From CADEEN01 sp031379365 (lineage in GTDB: Bacteria > Pseudomonadota > Gammaproteobacteria > Burkholderiales > Burkholderiaceae_C), in NCBI GenBank assembly GCA_031379365.1, contig JANNFB010000040.1, positions 1 to 39,076 of the forward strand: 39,076 bases of DNA, read 5' to 3'. How positions within the stretch are numbered: the first letter of the stretch is position 1; each line of letters begins with the position of its first letter. The notes under the pieces were generated by a model. The model was not told where the DNA came from, made no database searches, and saw only the letters and a list, made by a program, of their open reading frames with translations. Shown in pieces: positions 8,130 through 15,206 of this stretch. The translations under genes and the position numbers were made by a program.

Positions 8130-9308
8130 ATGCCCCATCGCCCCTTTGACATCGTCGTCCACGGCGCCACCGGCTTCACCGGCCGCTTGGTCGTGGAGTA
8201 CCTCTTGCAGCGCTATCCCCACGGCAGCGGCCTGCGCTGGGCCATGGGTGGGCGCAGCCTGGCCAAGCTCGCGGCCGTGCGCGACGAACTCGGCGCCCCG
8301 CCCGAAACGCCGCTGGTCGTGACTGACGCTGACGATGCCGGCAGCCTCGCATCGCTGATGACGCAGACGCGCCTGGTGCTCAGCACCGTCGGGCCCTACC
8401 AGCTCTACGGCAGCGGGCTGGTGGCCGCCTGCGCCCACGCCGGTGTCGACTATGTCGACCTCTGCGGCGAGCCCGCCTGGATGCGCCAGATGATCGACGC
8501 GCACGAGGCGGCCGCCAAGGCCAGCGGCGCACGCATCGTGTTCGCCTGCGGCTTCGACTCCATTCCCTTCGACCTGGGCGTGTTGGTGTTGCAGCGCGAA
8601 TTCACGGCGCGCCACGGCGGGCCCGCCAGCCGCGTGCGTGGACGCGTGCGCCGCATGAAGGGCCGCTTCTCCGGCGGCACGGCGGCCAGCCTGAAGGCCA
8701 CGCTCGCTGCCGCGGCGAGCGATGCGCAAGTGCTCGCGTTGCTGCGCAACGCGTTCTCCTTGACACCGGGGTTCGAAGGCCCACGCCAGCCCTCGGGCAA
8801 CAAGCCGCTCTTCGACGAGGCCCTGGGCCAGTGGTGCGCGCCCTTCATCATGGCCGCCATCAACACCCGTAACGTGCACCGCAGCCACTTTCTGCTCGGC
8901 CACCCCTGGGGCCGCGAGTTCGTCTACGACGAGATGCTGATCACCGGCCCCGGCGAGTCCGGCGAGAAGATGGCCCAGGCCGTGGCCGCCGACAACTCGC
9001 TCGCCAGTGACGACGGCCCCAAGCCGGGCGAAGGCCCTTCGCGCGAGGAGCGCGAAGCCGGCTTCTATGACCTGCTGTTTGTCGGCCATGATGCCGAAGG
9101 CAACGCCTTGCGCTTGGGCGTGAAGGGCCAGCGCGACCCGGGCTACGGCTCCACCTCGCGCCTCATCACCGAGGCCGCGCTGTGCCTGCGCGAGGAGGCA
9201 CGCGCCAAACCCGGAGGCATCTGGACCCCCGCCGCGGCCCTGGGCCTGGCGTTGGTGCCGCGCCTGGAGCGCGAGGCCGGCCTGCGCTTCGCGGTTGAAG
9301 AAGGCTGA
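8130..9308 (+). CDS. Saccharopine-dehydrogenase-like / trans-acting enoyl reductase family protein
   Basis: This 392-aa protein has a Rossmann NAD(P)-binding N-terminus: FDIVVHGATGFTGRLV with the GxTGFTG dinucleotide loop, then WAMGGRS. LSTVGPYQLYGSGLV and CAHAGVDYVDLCGE are signature segments of the saccharopine dehydrogenase NADP-binding family, to which the mycobacterial trans-acting enoyl reductase (Rv2953 type) belongs. CGFDSIPFDLG follows. The C-terminal half carries the substrate domain. ATG 8130 puts the Rossmann strand at residue 6, as in homologues, so longer in-frame extensions upstream are rejected. A paralogue with the same motifs lies on the other strand at 35583-36803. The likely role is reduction of a lipid or polyketide intermediate, but the substrate is unknown. 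Confidence 0.88.
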   Translation: MPHRPFDIVVHGATGFTGRLVVEYLLQRYPHGSGLRWAMGGRSLAKLAAVRDELGAPPETPLVVTDADDAGSLASLMTQTRLVLSTVGPYQLYGSGLVAACAHAGVDYVDLCGEPAWMRQMIDAHEAAAKASGARIVFACGFDSIPFDLGVLVLQREFTARHGGPASRVRGRVRRMKGRFSGGTAASLKATLAAAASDAQVLALLRNAFSLTPGFEGPRQPSGNKPLFDEALGQWCAPFIMAAINTRNVHRSHFLLGHPWGREFVYDEMLITGPGESGEKMAQAVAADNSLASDDGPKPGEGPSREEREAGFYDLLFVGHDAEGNALRLGVKGQRDPGYGSTSRLITEAALCLREEARAKPGGIWTPAAALGLALVPRLEREAGLRFAVEEG

Positions 9309-9415
9309 GCGACTCGCTGTGCCAGGCCGCTGCCGCGCGAGCTTGAGCCCCAACGGCATCGACGGCACCAACGGCGCCCAGGGGGTCCGCCTTCGGCGAG
9401 GGTGAGAATGGGTGC

Positions 9416-9673
9416 ATGTCCGACGGCGCGCCCACACCTCCGCACCCGCGCGACCCGCTGCACGGCTTGACCCTCGAGACGATCGTGACCCGGCTGTCAG
9501 AGCACTATGGCTGGCCGCGTTTGGCGGAACAGTTGCCACTGCGCTGCTTCCAGAGCGACGCGAGCGTGTCGTCGAGCCTGAAGTTCTTGCGCCGCACGCC
9601 GTGGGCACGCGAGAAGGTCGAGAGCCTTTACTTGTTCATGCTGCGCGAGCAGCGGCGTGGCGGGCCCGGCTGA
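9416..9673 (+). CDS. VF530 family (DUF2132) DNA-binding protein
   Basis: This is an 85-aa protein. The segments DPLHGLTLETIVTRLSEHYGW and RCFQSDASVSSSLKFLRRTPWAREKVESLY are the almost invariant core of the VF530/DUF2132 family, a small helical fold named for a Vibrio fischeri protein with a proposed DNA-binding role. Length and motif order are normal. The start ATG 9416 lies 107 nt after the upstream gene on the same strand. Its biological role is not established. Confidence 0.92.
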   Translation: MSDGAPTPPHPRDPLHGLTLETIVTRLSEHYGWPRLAEQLPLRCFQSDASVSSSLKFLRRTPWAREKVESLYLFMLREQRRGGPG

Positions 9674-10133
9674 TCGCAACGCCGGCGGTGAACACATCGA
9701 TCTCATACCGAGTCGCGTTCCATCGTGTGCGGACGAAAGGCGGCTCGCGGCTTGCGAACCTTGGTACCCGCACGTTCGTGGACCGCGCCGGCCGAGGCCA
9801 CCGGGCGCCCGCCTCTGCGAATGTCCTCCGCCCTGGGCTGCGCCCTGGGCTCCCCCTTGATTTCGCTGCGGCGGGAACCGGGCGGCCCCGGCCTGGACTA
9901 TCGGCTCGCCCCCAACTGCGCACTGCCCCCGGCCTTCCCGATCTCGCGCAATTGCTCGCACGCGCGGGCGAACGACTGCCATGGGTCGATCGGCCACGGT
10001 CAGATGGATGCTGTTGAACCCAACTGCGTATCAGAAGCCATCGCCGCGCGGATGCAGGCCAGTGCCGCCACGACCAAGCGTGCAGGCCGGGTCGATGTCG
10101 GGACGCCGTGTTCCAGAGGGCAGGTGCGCAGCC
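9674..10133. other. Intergenic region holding a dispersed repeat
   Basis: There is no gene in this 460-nt stretch between the VF530 gene and the convergent receiver-domain gene. It begins to resemble other parts of the window at about 9735 (GAAAGGCGGCTCGC, also found at 24182). It contains one copy of a 110-bp hairpin repeat (9786-9896). From about 9937 to 9985, around CCGATCTCGCGC and CTCGCACGCG, it matches in inverted orientation the stretch near 24190-24245. The remaining 9990-10133 shows nothing recognisable. Confidence 0.6.
9786..9896 (+). repeat. 110-bp hairpin repeat, copy A
   Basis: This is about 94 percent identical by eye to the reverse complement of 24391-24498. The core contains CGAATGTCCTCCGCCCTGGG and CCCCCTTGATTTCGCTGCGG. 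The two ends (CCGGGCGCCCGCC and GGCGGGAACCGGGCGG) are near-inverted copies of each other, so a transcript would fold as one long stem. It is intergenic and carries no coding potential. Confidence 0.75.
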
Positions 10134-10952
10134 TCAGAGATGGCGTGCGTCCGACGGCAGAGCGATGCCGTGCCCGTCCAGCACGCTGGCGACGCTGCCC
10201 CGCGTCACGGGCTTGAGCAGAATCTCGTCGCAGCCCGCCAGCTTTGCGCGCACCTGCTCGACCGGGCGCAATCGCCCCGCAACCAGCACCAGCAGCGGGG
10301 CAGGTGCGTCGCGGCGGCGGTCGGCATCGCGGATCTGTTGGCACAGATCGATGCCGTCGCCCCCGCCCGCGATCTCGACGTCGATGTCGACGAACACGGC
10401 CACGATCGGTCGCGCCACGGTCGGCGCCGATTGTTTGGCCACGGCAGGCACGCCGAAGCCGAAGCCCCGCAGCAGCGCGCAGAGCGGCTCCCTGGACGCG
10501 TCATCAGCTGCCAGCACCAACACCTCGGGCGTCACCGACGCGGGCCCGTGGGCGGAGGCGGTGTCACGCAGCCGGGCGCGGCGCACCTCCGCCCGCTTGG
10601 CGGCTTTGCGTTCTGCGCGCAAGGCCGAATCGTCAGTCGGCGCAGCGTTGTCCTGCGGCATCGGTACCGCCATTGCCGCGGCCTCGACGGCGGCCGACGG
10701 TCCCGGCGTCAGCGCGATGTCGCGCAGCGTGAGGGACAACGAGAGGGTGTCCGGTACTTCGACAGGGCGCAGCTCGGCCGCAGGCTGGCGCAGGTCCCGG
10801 AGCCAAAGCGCCCCCACCGAGTCGGCCTTGGGAAGGGTGAGAACGAGCCGTGGCAGCGCATCCCAGGCACCCAGGTCGACACCACAAGCGCCGCAGCGAT
10901 GCGCCTGCGGCGCATTCAAATGCTGGCAGGCGGGGCATGGCTCGCTGGTCAT
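10134..10952 (-). CDS. Zinc-ribbon plus receiver-domain protein
   Basis: This 272-aa protein opens with a zinc ribbon (CPAC...CGAC, cysteines 6, 9, 20 and 23) and ends with a CheY-like receiver domain of about 125 residues. In the receiver, EVLVLAADDASREPL supplies the acidic pocket, AVFVDIDVEIAG the phospho-acceptor Asp strand, and ILLKPVTRGSV the conserved Lys-Pro. The key residues for phosphorylation therefore look present. The middle (about 45-150) is a low-complexity linker with a basic helix, RAERKAAKRAEVRRARLRD. No output domain is present beyond the ribbon, so it may act through protein or nucleic-acid contacts. ATG 10952 is chosen because the ribbon starts five residues on. It lies downstream of, and in the same direction as, the gene at 11038-12189. 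Confidence 0.78.
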   Translation of the reverse strand: MTSEPCPACQHLNAPQAHRCGACGVDLGAWDALPRLVLTLPKADSVGALWLRDLRQPAAELRPVEVPDTLSLSLTLRDIALTPGPSAAVEAAAMAVPMPQDNAAPTDDSALRAERKAAKRAEVRRARLRDTASAHGPASVTPEVLVLAADDASREPLCALLRGFGFGVPAVAKQSAPTVARPIVAVFVDIDVEIAGGGDGIDLCQQIRDADRRRDAPAPLLVLVAGRLRPVEQVRAKLAGCDEILLKPVTRGSVASVLDGHGIALPSDARHL

Positions 10953-11037
10953 GGCGCCCGTGTAGCGGGTCGACGGCGCTTGCACACCGGCCGCACGCTC
11001 AGGCCAAAGTCGTTATTGCTTGGCGCCAACGTGACTG

Positions 11038-12189
11038 TCATGCGGCGACGGCTGCGGCCCGGCGGGGTGAGAGCAGGAGACCAATCGCGCCGATGCCTGC
11101 CACCACCGCCAGCAGGGCGACGAAGCCTCCGATGAAGGGCACGCGGCCCAGCAGCGCCAGCAGGAAGACGGCGGCCATTGCCGCGACGACGCGCCAGCCG
11201 GTGCGCTGCGCGGCGTCGGCACGCAGACGGCCCAGCGCCCATTGCCCCAGGCCGATCGCGCTGCCGACATAGCCCACCAGCAGCAGCGCGAGGTAGAGCA
11301 GCAGCGCCAGCAAGGCCACCGGGATGCCGATGATGGTGAGGAGCAGGATCAAGGCCGCAACAGGTATGCACACCAGCGCGATGAAGCCCCACAGCAGGCT
11401 CCAACCCAAACGCGTGCGCAGGCCGTCGGCGACGCGCATCGACGTGACAGGCAACACGGCGACGAGCAGGGCGGCGATGGCCATCAAGCCCGCCGTCCAG
11501 ACCCAGGAGGGCCCGGCGCGTTCGGCGTCACCGCCCCACGCGCTGCCGCGCTGCGGGGGCGCGGGCGCGGCAGCTCCGCGGCCGGGCATCGGCAGGCGCT
11601 CGACCCCGCCCGCGACGGTGGCCGCGGGGTCGCGCACCACCTCGTCGCCACTGCGGTACCGCAGTTTGCCGGCCAGGCGCGCGTTGGGCCCGAGCGAGAG
11701 CGTGCCGGCATAGGACTCCACATCGCCCTCGACGACGCCGTCGATCAGCACCCGGCCGCCGCCCACCGTGACGTTGCCCTTGACGGGCCCGCGCAACGTC
11801 ACCTGCCCGCCACCCACGGTGAGGTTGCCGCCGATCGCCGCCAGCGGGCCGATCTCGACCTGGCCACCGCCCACCCGCAGGTTGCGACCGATCGGTGCAT
11901 CCAGGATCAAGCGGCCGCCGCCGGCGTGCACGCTCTGCTCGACTTTGGCGGTGATGCGCAGGTTGCCGCCGGCCAGCATTGCATCGCCTGCGACAGGCGC
12001 ATCGACATCGACATTGCCGCCCGCAGCGATCAGGTCGCCCAGCACCGGCTGATCGATGCGCACCGAGCCACCAAACACAAATGTGTCGGCGCCGATGTGG
12101 CGCTGCGGCGCCGCGGGACTGTCTTGTGCCCGCAGGCCCGGCGCGGCCCACAGCAGGGCCAGCGTCATTGCCATCCAAACGGGTTTCAT
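11038..12189 (-). CDS. Bactofilin-like repeat protein with C-terminal membrane helices
   Basis: This is a 383-aa exported protein. A signal peptide (about 1-21, ending GLRAQ) is followed by about 170 residues of short repeats built on GGxVxIDxPV, VGGGQVEIG, VGGGQVTLRG and VGGGRVLIDG, the pattern of a right-handed beta-helix as in polymer-forming bactofilin-like domains. A Pro-rich linker follows, then four to five hydrophobic segments (WVWTAGLMAIAALLVAVL, GFIALVCIPVAALILLLTII, VALLALLLYLALLLVGYVG, VVAAMAAVFLLALL, FVALLAVVAGIGAIGLLL). ATG 12189 has an ideal AGGAGG 7 nt upstream. The beta-helix should lie outside the inner membrane. The role may be envelope scaffolding; no enzyme motif is seen. 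It follows the FKBP gene on the same strand. Confidence 0.8.
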   Translation of the reverse strand: MKPVWMAMTLALLWAAPGLRAQDSPAAPQRHIGADTFVFGGSVRIDQPVLGDLIAAGGNVDVDAPVAGDAMLAGGNLRITAKVEQSVHAGGGRLILDAPIGRNLRVGGGQVEIGPLAAIGGNLTVGGGQVTLRGPVKGNVTVGGGRVLIDGVVEGDVESYAGTLSLGPNARLAGKLRYRSGDEVVRDPAATVAGGVERLPMPGRGAAAPAPPQRGSAWGGDAERAGPSWVWTAGLMAIAALLVAVLPVTSMRVADGLRTRLGWSLLWGFIALVCIPVAALILLLTIIGIPVALLALLLYLALLLVGYVGSAIGLGQWALGRLRADAAQRTGWRVVAAMAAVFLLALLGRVPFIGGFVALLAVVAGIGAIGLLLSPRRAAAVAA

Positions 12190-12292
12190 CCTGCGGCCTC
12201 CTAACAAAGATCCCACGTTGCCAGAAGCGGGGCCCTTGGGCAATGCCGCAGAGCGTGTGCCCGATCGGGCCGCGCTGGCCGCCCGCCCGGCT

Positions 12293-12754
12293 TCACTTGC
12301 CGCTGATGCCGAGCAGCTCAATCTCGAAGACCAGCGTCGCATTCGGCGGGATCGGCCCGCCCGGCGTGCCGCGCTCGCCATAGGCAATCGCCGAAGGGCA
12401 GGTCAGCTTGGTCTTGCCCCCGACCTGCATGCGCTGCACGCCTTCGGTCCAGCACTTGATCACACGGCCGAGCGGGAACTCGGCGGGCTGGCCGCGCTTG
12501 ATCGAGCTGTCGAACTCCTTGCCGTCGGTCAGCGTGCCGCGGTAGTGCACCTTGACGGTGTCGGCGGCGGTCGGGCGCGGGCCTTTGCCTTCCGTCATCG
12601 CGCGGTAGACCAAGCCGCTGTCGGTGACGAAGGCGCCGGTTTCGGCGGCTGCGGCCTTCAGGGGGTCGGCCGGCGCTTGGGCGGCCGATGGCAGGGACAG
12701 CGCGATCAGGGCGGCCAGCAGGGCCAGCGCGAGGGGGGTGTGGTGGTGTCGCAA
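12293..12754 (-). CDS. Exported FKBP-type peptidyl-prolyl isomerase
   Basis: This is a 153-aa cis-trans prolyl isomerase. From a TTG start at 12754 with GGAG 6 nt upstream, residues 1-27 form a signal peptide (MRHHHTPLALALLAALIALS... ending SAAQA). The FKBP domain follows, with VKVHYRGTLTDGKEFDSS, FPLGRVIKCWTEGVQRM, KTKLTCPSAIAYGERG and IPPNATLVFEIELLGI, all in the right order, so the hydrophobic active-site pocket appears intact. No ATG gives a signal peptide of sensible length; upstream in-frame starts would bury it. Its likely place is the periplasm or outer membrane. A BLUF gene diverges from it across a 180-nt gap. Confidence 0.92.
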   Translation of the reverse strand: MRHHHTPLALALLAALIALSLPSAAQAPADPLKAAAAETGAFVTDSGLVYRAMTEGKGPRPTAADTVKVHYRGTLTDGKEFDSSIKRGQPAEFPLGRVIKCWTEGVQRMQVGGKTKLTCPSAIAYGERGTPGGPIPPNATLVFEIELLGISGK

Positions 12755-12934
12755 GAGGGTCTCCAATGGGGGCAACAGGATGCAAAAACCGCGATCATCG
12801 CAGCCCAGGCGCTGGGCGCAGAGCCGGACGCACACCCCGCCAGGGTCTTTTTGCGCAAGCGCAGGCCGGGTCGGCGGGAAATTGGTTCACAGTCGGGTCT
12901 GGCGCCGCGTCGGGCGCTCCAACCAGGACCCGCC
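12755..12934. promoter_or_regulatory. Divergent promoter region between FKBP and BLUF genes
   Basis: The 180 nt separate two TTG-started genes that read away from each other, so each needs its promoter here. I do not see a confident sigma-70 pair. Shine-Dalgarno elements are visible on both sides: GGAG before 12754 on the minus strand and AGGA before 12935 on the plus strand. Confidence 0.45.
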
Positions 12935-13357
12935 TTGCACATTCAATTGCTCTATGTCAGCCGCGCGGTGGGCCCGCAGACCTCCACGGTCACGGCCTCG
13001 ATCTTGACCACAGCGCAGGCGTACAACGCCAAGCGTGGCATCGGCGGTGTCCTGTGTCAGGGTCAGGGCCTGTACCTGCAGCTGCTCGAAGGCGAGCGCA
13101 GCGACGTCAACCACCTGTTCGGCCGCATCGCGGTCGACAGCCGGCACAAGGACGTGACCCTGCTGCAACTGCAGGAGGTGGAACGCCGGCGTTTCGCGGC
13201 CTGGTCGATGGCCCATGTCGAGTTGCGCGCCGACGATCCGATGATCCTGATGCAGCACCCCGAGTTCGATCCCTACTCCGCGCCGGGGGCGATGGCGATG
13301 CGCCTGATCGACGAGCTTTGCGCCGCGGGCCAGCGCATTCAGCTGCCGAGCGCCTGA
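12935..13357 (+). CDS. BLUF-domain blue-light sensor protein
   Basis: This 140-aa protein is almost entirely a BLUF domain, which binds FAD and signals blue light. The family residues are in place: Tyr7 in LLYVSRAVG, Asn31 in AYNAKRGIGG, Gln49 in LYLQLLEGE, and the WSMAHVEL strand that holds the semi-conserved Trp/Met. A helical C-terminal extension of about 40 residues (GAMAMRLIDELCAAGQRI) caps it, as in short stand-alone BLUF proteins such as PixD or BlrB. TTG 12935 is chosen because it starts the first beta strand and has AGGA 7 nt upstream; no ATG or GTG fits. No effector domain is fused. The nearest downstream gene is a chemoreceptor 264 nt away, so a link to motility is possible but not shown. 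Confidence 0.9.
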   Translation: MHIQLLYVSRAVGPQTSTVTASILTTAQAYNAKRGIGGVLCQGQGLYLQLLEGERSDVNHLFGRIAVDSRHKDVTLLQLQEVERRRFAAWSMAHVELRADDPMILMQHPEFDPYSAPGAMAMRLIDELCAAGQRIQLPSA

Positions 13358-13621
13358 GCCCCAGCGGGGGGGGCGGGCGCGGCCGCGCGGAACTGCGCCG
13401 CTTTCGCAGGCCTCGTCGGCGCTGGCTGGCGGGGGTTGCGAGCGCAGTGGAGCGACCCGCAAGGAGGGTCTCGCAGCGAAGTGGCGCGAGTTCCAGCCCC
13501 TGTTCAGGCGTTGGCGCGTGCTTGAACCGCAGATAGTCCAGCATCTGCGCTGACCGCCCCGGCCGATCTTGGACCGGGCGATGCCCTTCAAGAGGCGCGC
13601 GAGATCACCAGGGAAGTCTCC

Positions 13622-15184
13622 ATGCGTATCTCGAACACCAGGATCGGCACCCGCCTCGGAATGGCCTTTGCCGCCATGGTCGCCTTGATCGGCATCGCCG
13701 CTGCCGCGGGCATCCTGTCCATGCGCAGCCTCAAGAGCGACGTCGACATCATCACGAAGGTCAACAACGTCAAGAACGAGCTTGTCGTCACCATGCGCCA
13801 GCAGGTTCACATCACCAACCGCGTGGTGCGCACCATCATCTTGCTGGAAGACCTGGAAGCCCAGCAACGCGAGCAAATCAAGATCGTGAAGGCCCGCGAA
13901 GCCTACGACGGCGCCTGGCGCAAACTTCAGGCGTTCGCGCCGACGCCCCAGGACGCGGACCTTCGGGCCGCGGCCGAAGCCGGCGCCCAGGCGGCTGGCG
14001 CCGTGAACGACAAGGTGCTGGCGCTGGCGCTGGGTCAGCGCGACGATGATGCGCGCACGCTGCTGATGAGTGAAATGATCCCGTTGAACGACGCCTGGCT
14101 GAAGGCCTTGAACGCGGCGTCCGAGGCCCAGCAGCGCGCCAGTGCCGATCGCGTGGCCCTAACAAATGCGAGCTTCGAGCGCGGCACTTGGACGATCGCG
14201 CTGGTGGCCCTTGCCGCCGCAGCCTTCGCCGCCTGGGCCGGCTGGTTCATCAGCCGCTCGATCACCCGGCCTATCCACTACGCCCGCGATTGCGCCTTGC
14301 GCATGGCGGGCGGCGACTTGACACAACCGGTCGAGCGCCGCGTCGGCTTCGACGGCACGGACGAACCCTCGGCGTTGATTGCTGCCATGCAGACCATGCA
14401 CGACAGCCTGTGCGACATGGTCACCAGCGTGCACAGCAACGCCTCGGGCGTGGCCACCGCAGCCCAGCAGATTTCGATGGGCACGGCCGACCTGTCCAAC
14501 CGCACCGAACAACAAGCCGCCAACCTGGAGCAGACGGCGGCCACCATGGACCAGCTCACCGCCACCGTGCGCGGCAACAGCGAAAGCACGGTGCAGGCGG
14601 CCGCGCTGGCCAGCGGCGCGGGCGGTGTGGCTGGCAAGGGCGGCAGCGTGATGCAGGACGTGGTGCAGACCATGAACGGCATCGACGCCAGCAGCAAGAA
14701 GATCGCCGACATCATCGGTGTGATCGACAGCATCGCGTTCCAGACCAACATCCTGGCGCTCAACGCGGCCGTCGAAGCCGCCCGCGCGGGCGAGCAGGGT
14801 CGCGGCTTCGCGGTGGTGGCGGCTGAGGTGCGCAGCCTGGCACAACGCTCGGCCGGTGCCGCGCGCGAGATCAAGCGCTTGATCGGTGCGTCCGTCGAGC
14901 AAGTGGGCACCGGTGCAGCCCTGGTTAGCCAGGCCGGCAGCACCATGGCCGAGATCGTTGGCGCGATCCAGCGCGTGAACCACATCATGGCCGAGATCCA
15001 GGCCGCTACGCGCGAGCAAACCAACGGCATTGCGCAGGTCGGTCAGGCCGTCAATGAAATGGACCGCGCCACCCAGCAGAACGCCGCGCTGGTGGAGCAA
15101 TCGGCGGCGGCCGCCGAGAGCCTGAACCAGCAGGCCCAGGCCATGATGGCGACGGTGAGCCGCTTCAAGCTGCAGCCGGCCTGA
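13622..15184 (+). CDS. Methyl-accepting chemotaxis protein
   Basis: This is a 520-aa inner-membrane chemoreceptor. TM1 is about residues 12-34, followed by a four-helix-bundle type periplasmic sensor region (about 35-190), TM2 (TWTIALVALAAAAFAAWAGWF, about 190-210), a HAMP domain starting RSITRPI, and the cytoplasmic signalling hairpin. Its tip, IAFQTNILALNAAVEAARAG then GRGFAVVAAEVRSLAQRSA (about 370-410), is the invariant CheA/CheW-binding region. The C-terminus ends in FKLQPA without the pentapeptide that tethers CheR/CheB in major receptors. ATG 13622 has GGGAAG upstream. No che genes are nearby, so it is an orphan receptor. The ligand cannot be inferred. Confidence 0.95.
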   Translation: MRISNTRIGTRLGMAFAAMVALIGIAAAAGILSMRSLKSDVDIITKVNNVKNELVVTMRQQVHITNRVVRTIILLEDLEAQQREQIKIVKAREAYDGAWRKLQAFAPTPQDADLRAAAEAGAQAAGAVNDKVLALALGQRDDDARTLLMSEMIPLNDAWLKALNAASEAQQRASADRVALTNASFERGTWTIALVALAAAAFAAWAGWFISRSITRPIHYARDCALRMAGGDLTQPVERRVGFDGTDEPSALIAAMQTMHDSLCDMVTSVHSNASGVATAAQQISMGTADLSNRTEQQAANLEQTAATMDQLTATVRGNSESTVQAAALASGAGGVAGKGGSVMQDVVQTMNGIDASSKKIADIIGVIDSIAFQTNILALNAAVEAARAGEQGRGFAVVAAEVRSLAQRSAGAAREIKRLIGASVEQVGTGAALVSQAGSTMAEIVGAIQRVNHIMAEIQAATREQTNGIAQVGQAVNEMDRATQQNAALVEQSAAAAESLNQQAQAMMATVSRFKLQPA

Positions 15185-15206
15185 GCGCGGCCGCCACGGC
15201 GCGGCC

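Noticed and set aside
7914..9608. 564-aa minus-strand open frame under the nitroreductase and enoyl-reductase genes
   Set aside because: It mirrors real genes on the plus strand, is rich in Arg/Ala/Gly/His and has no domain signature.
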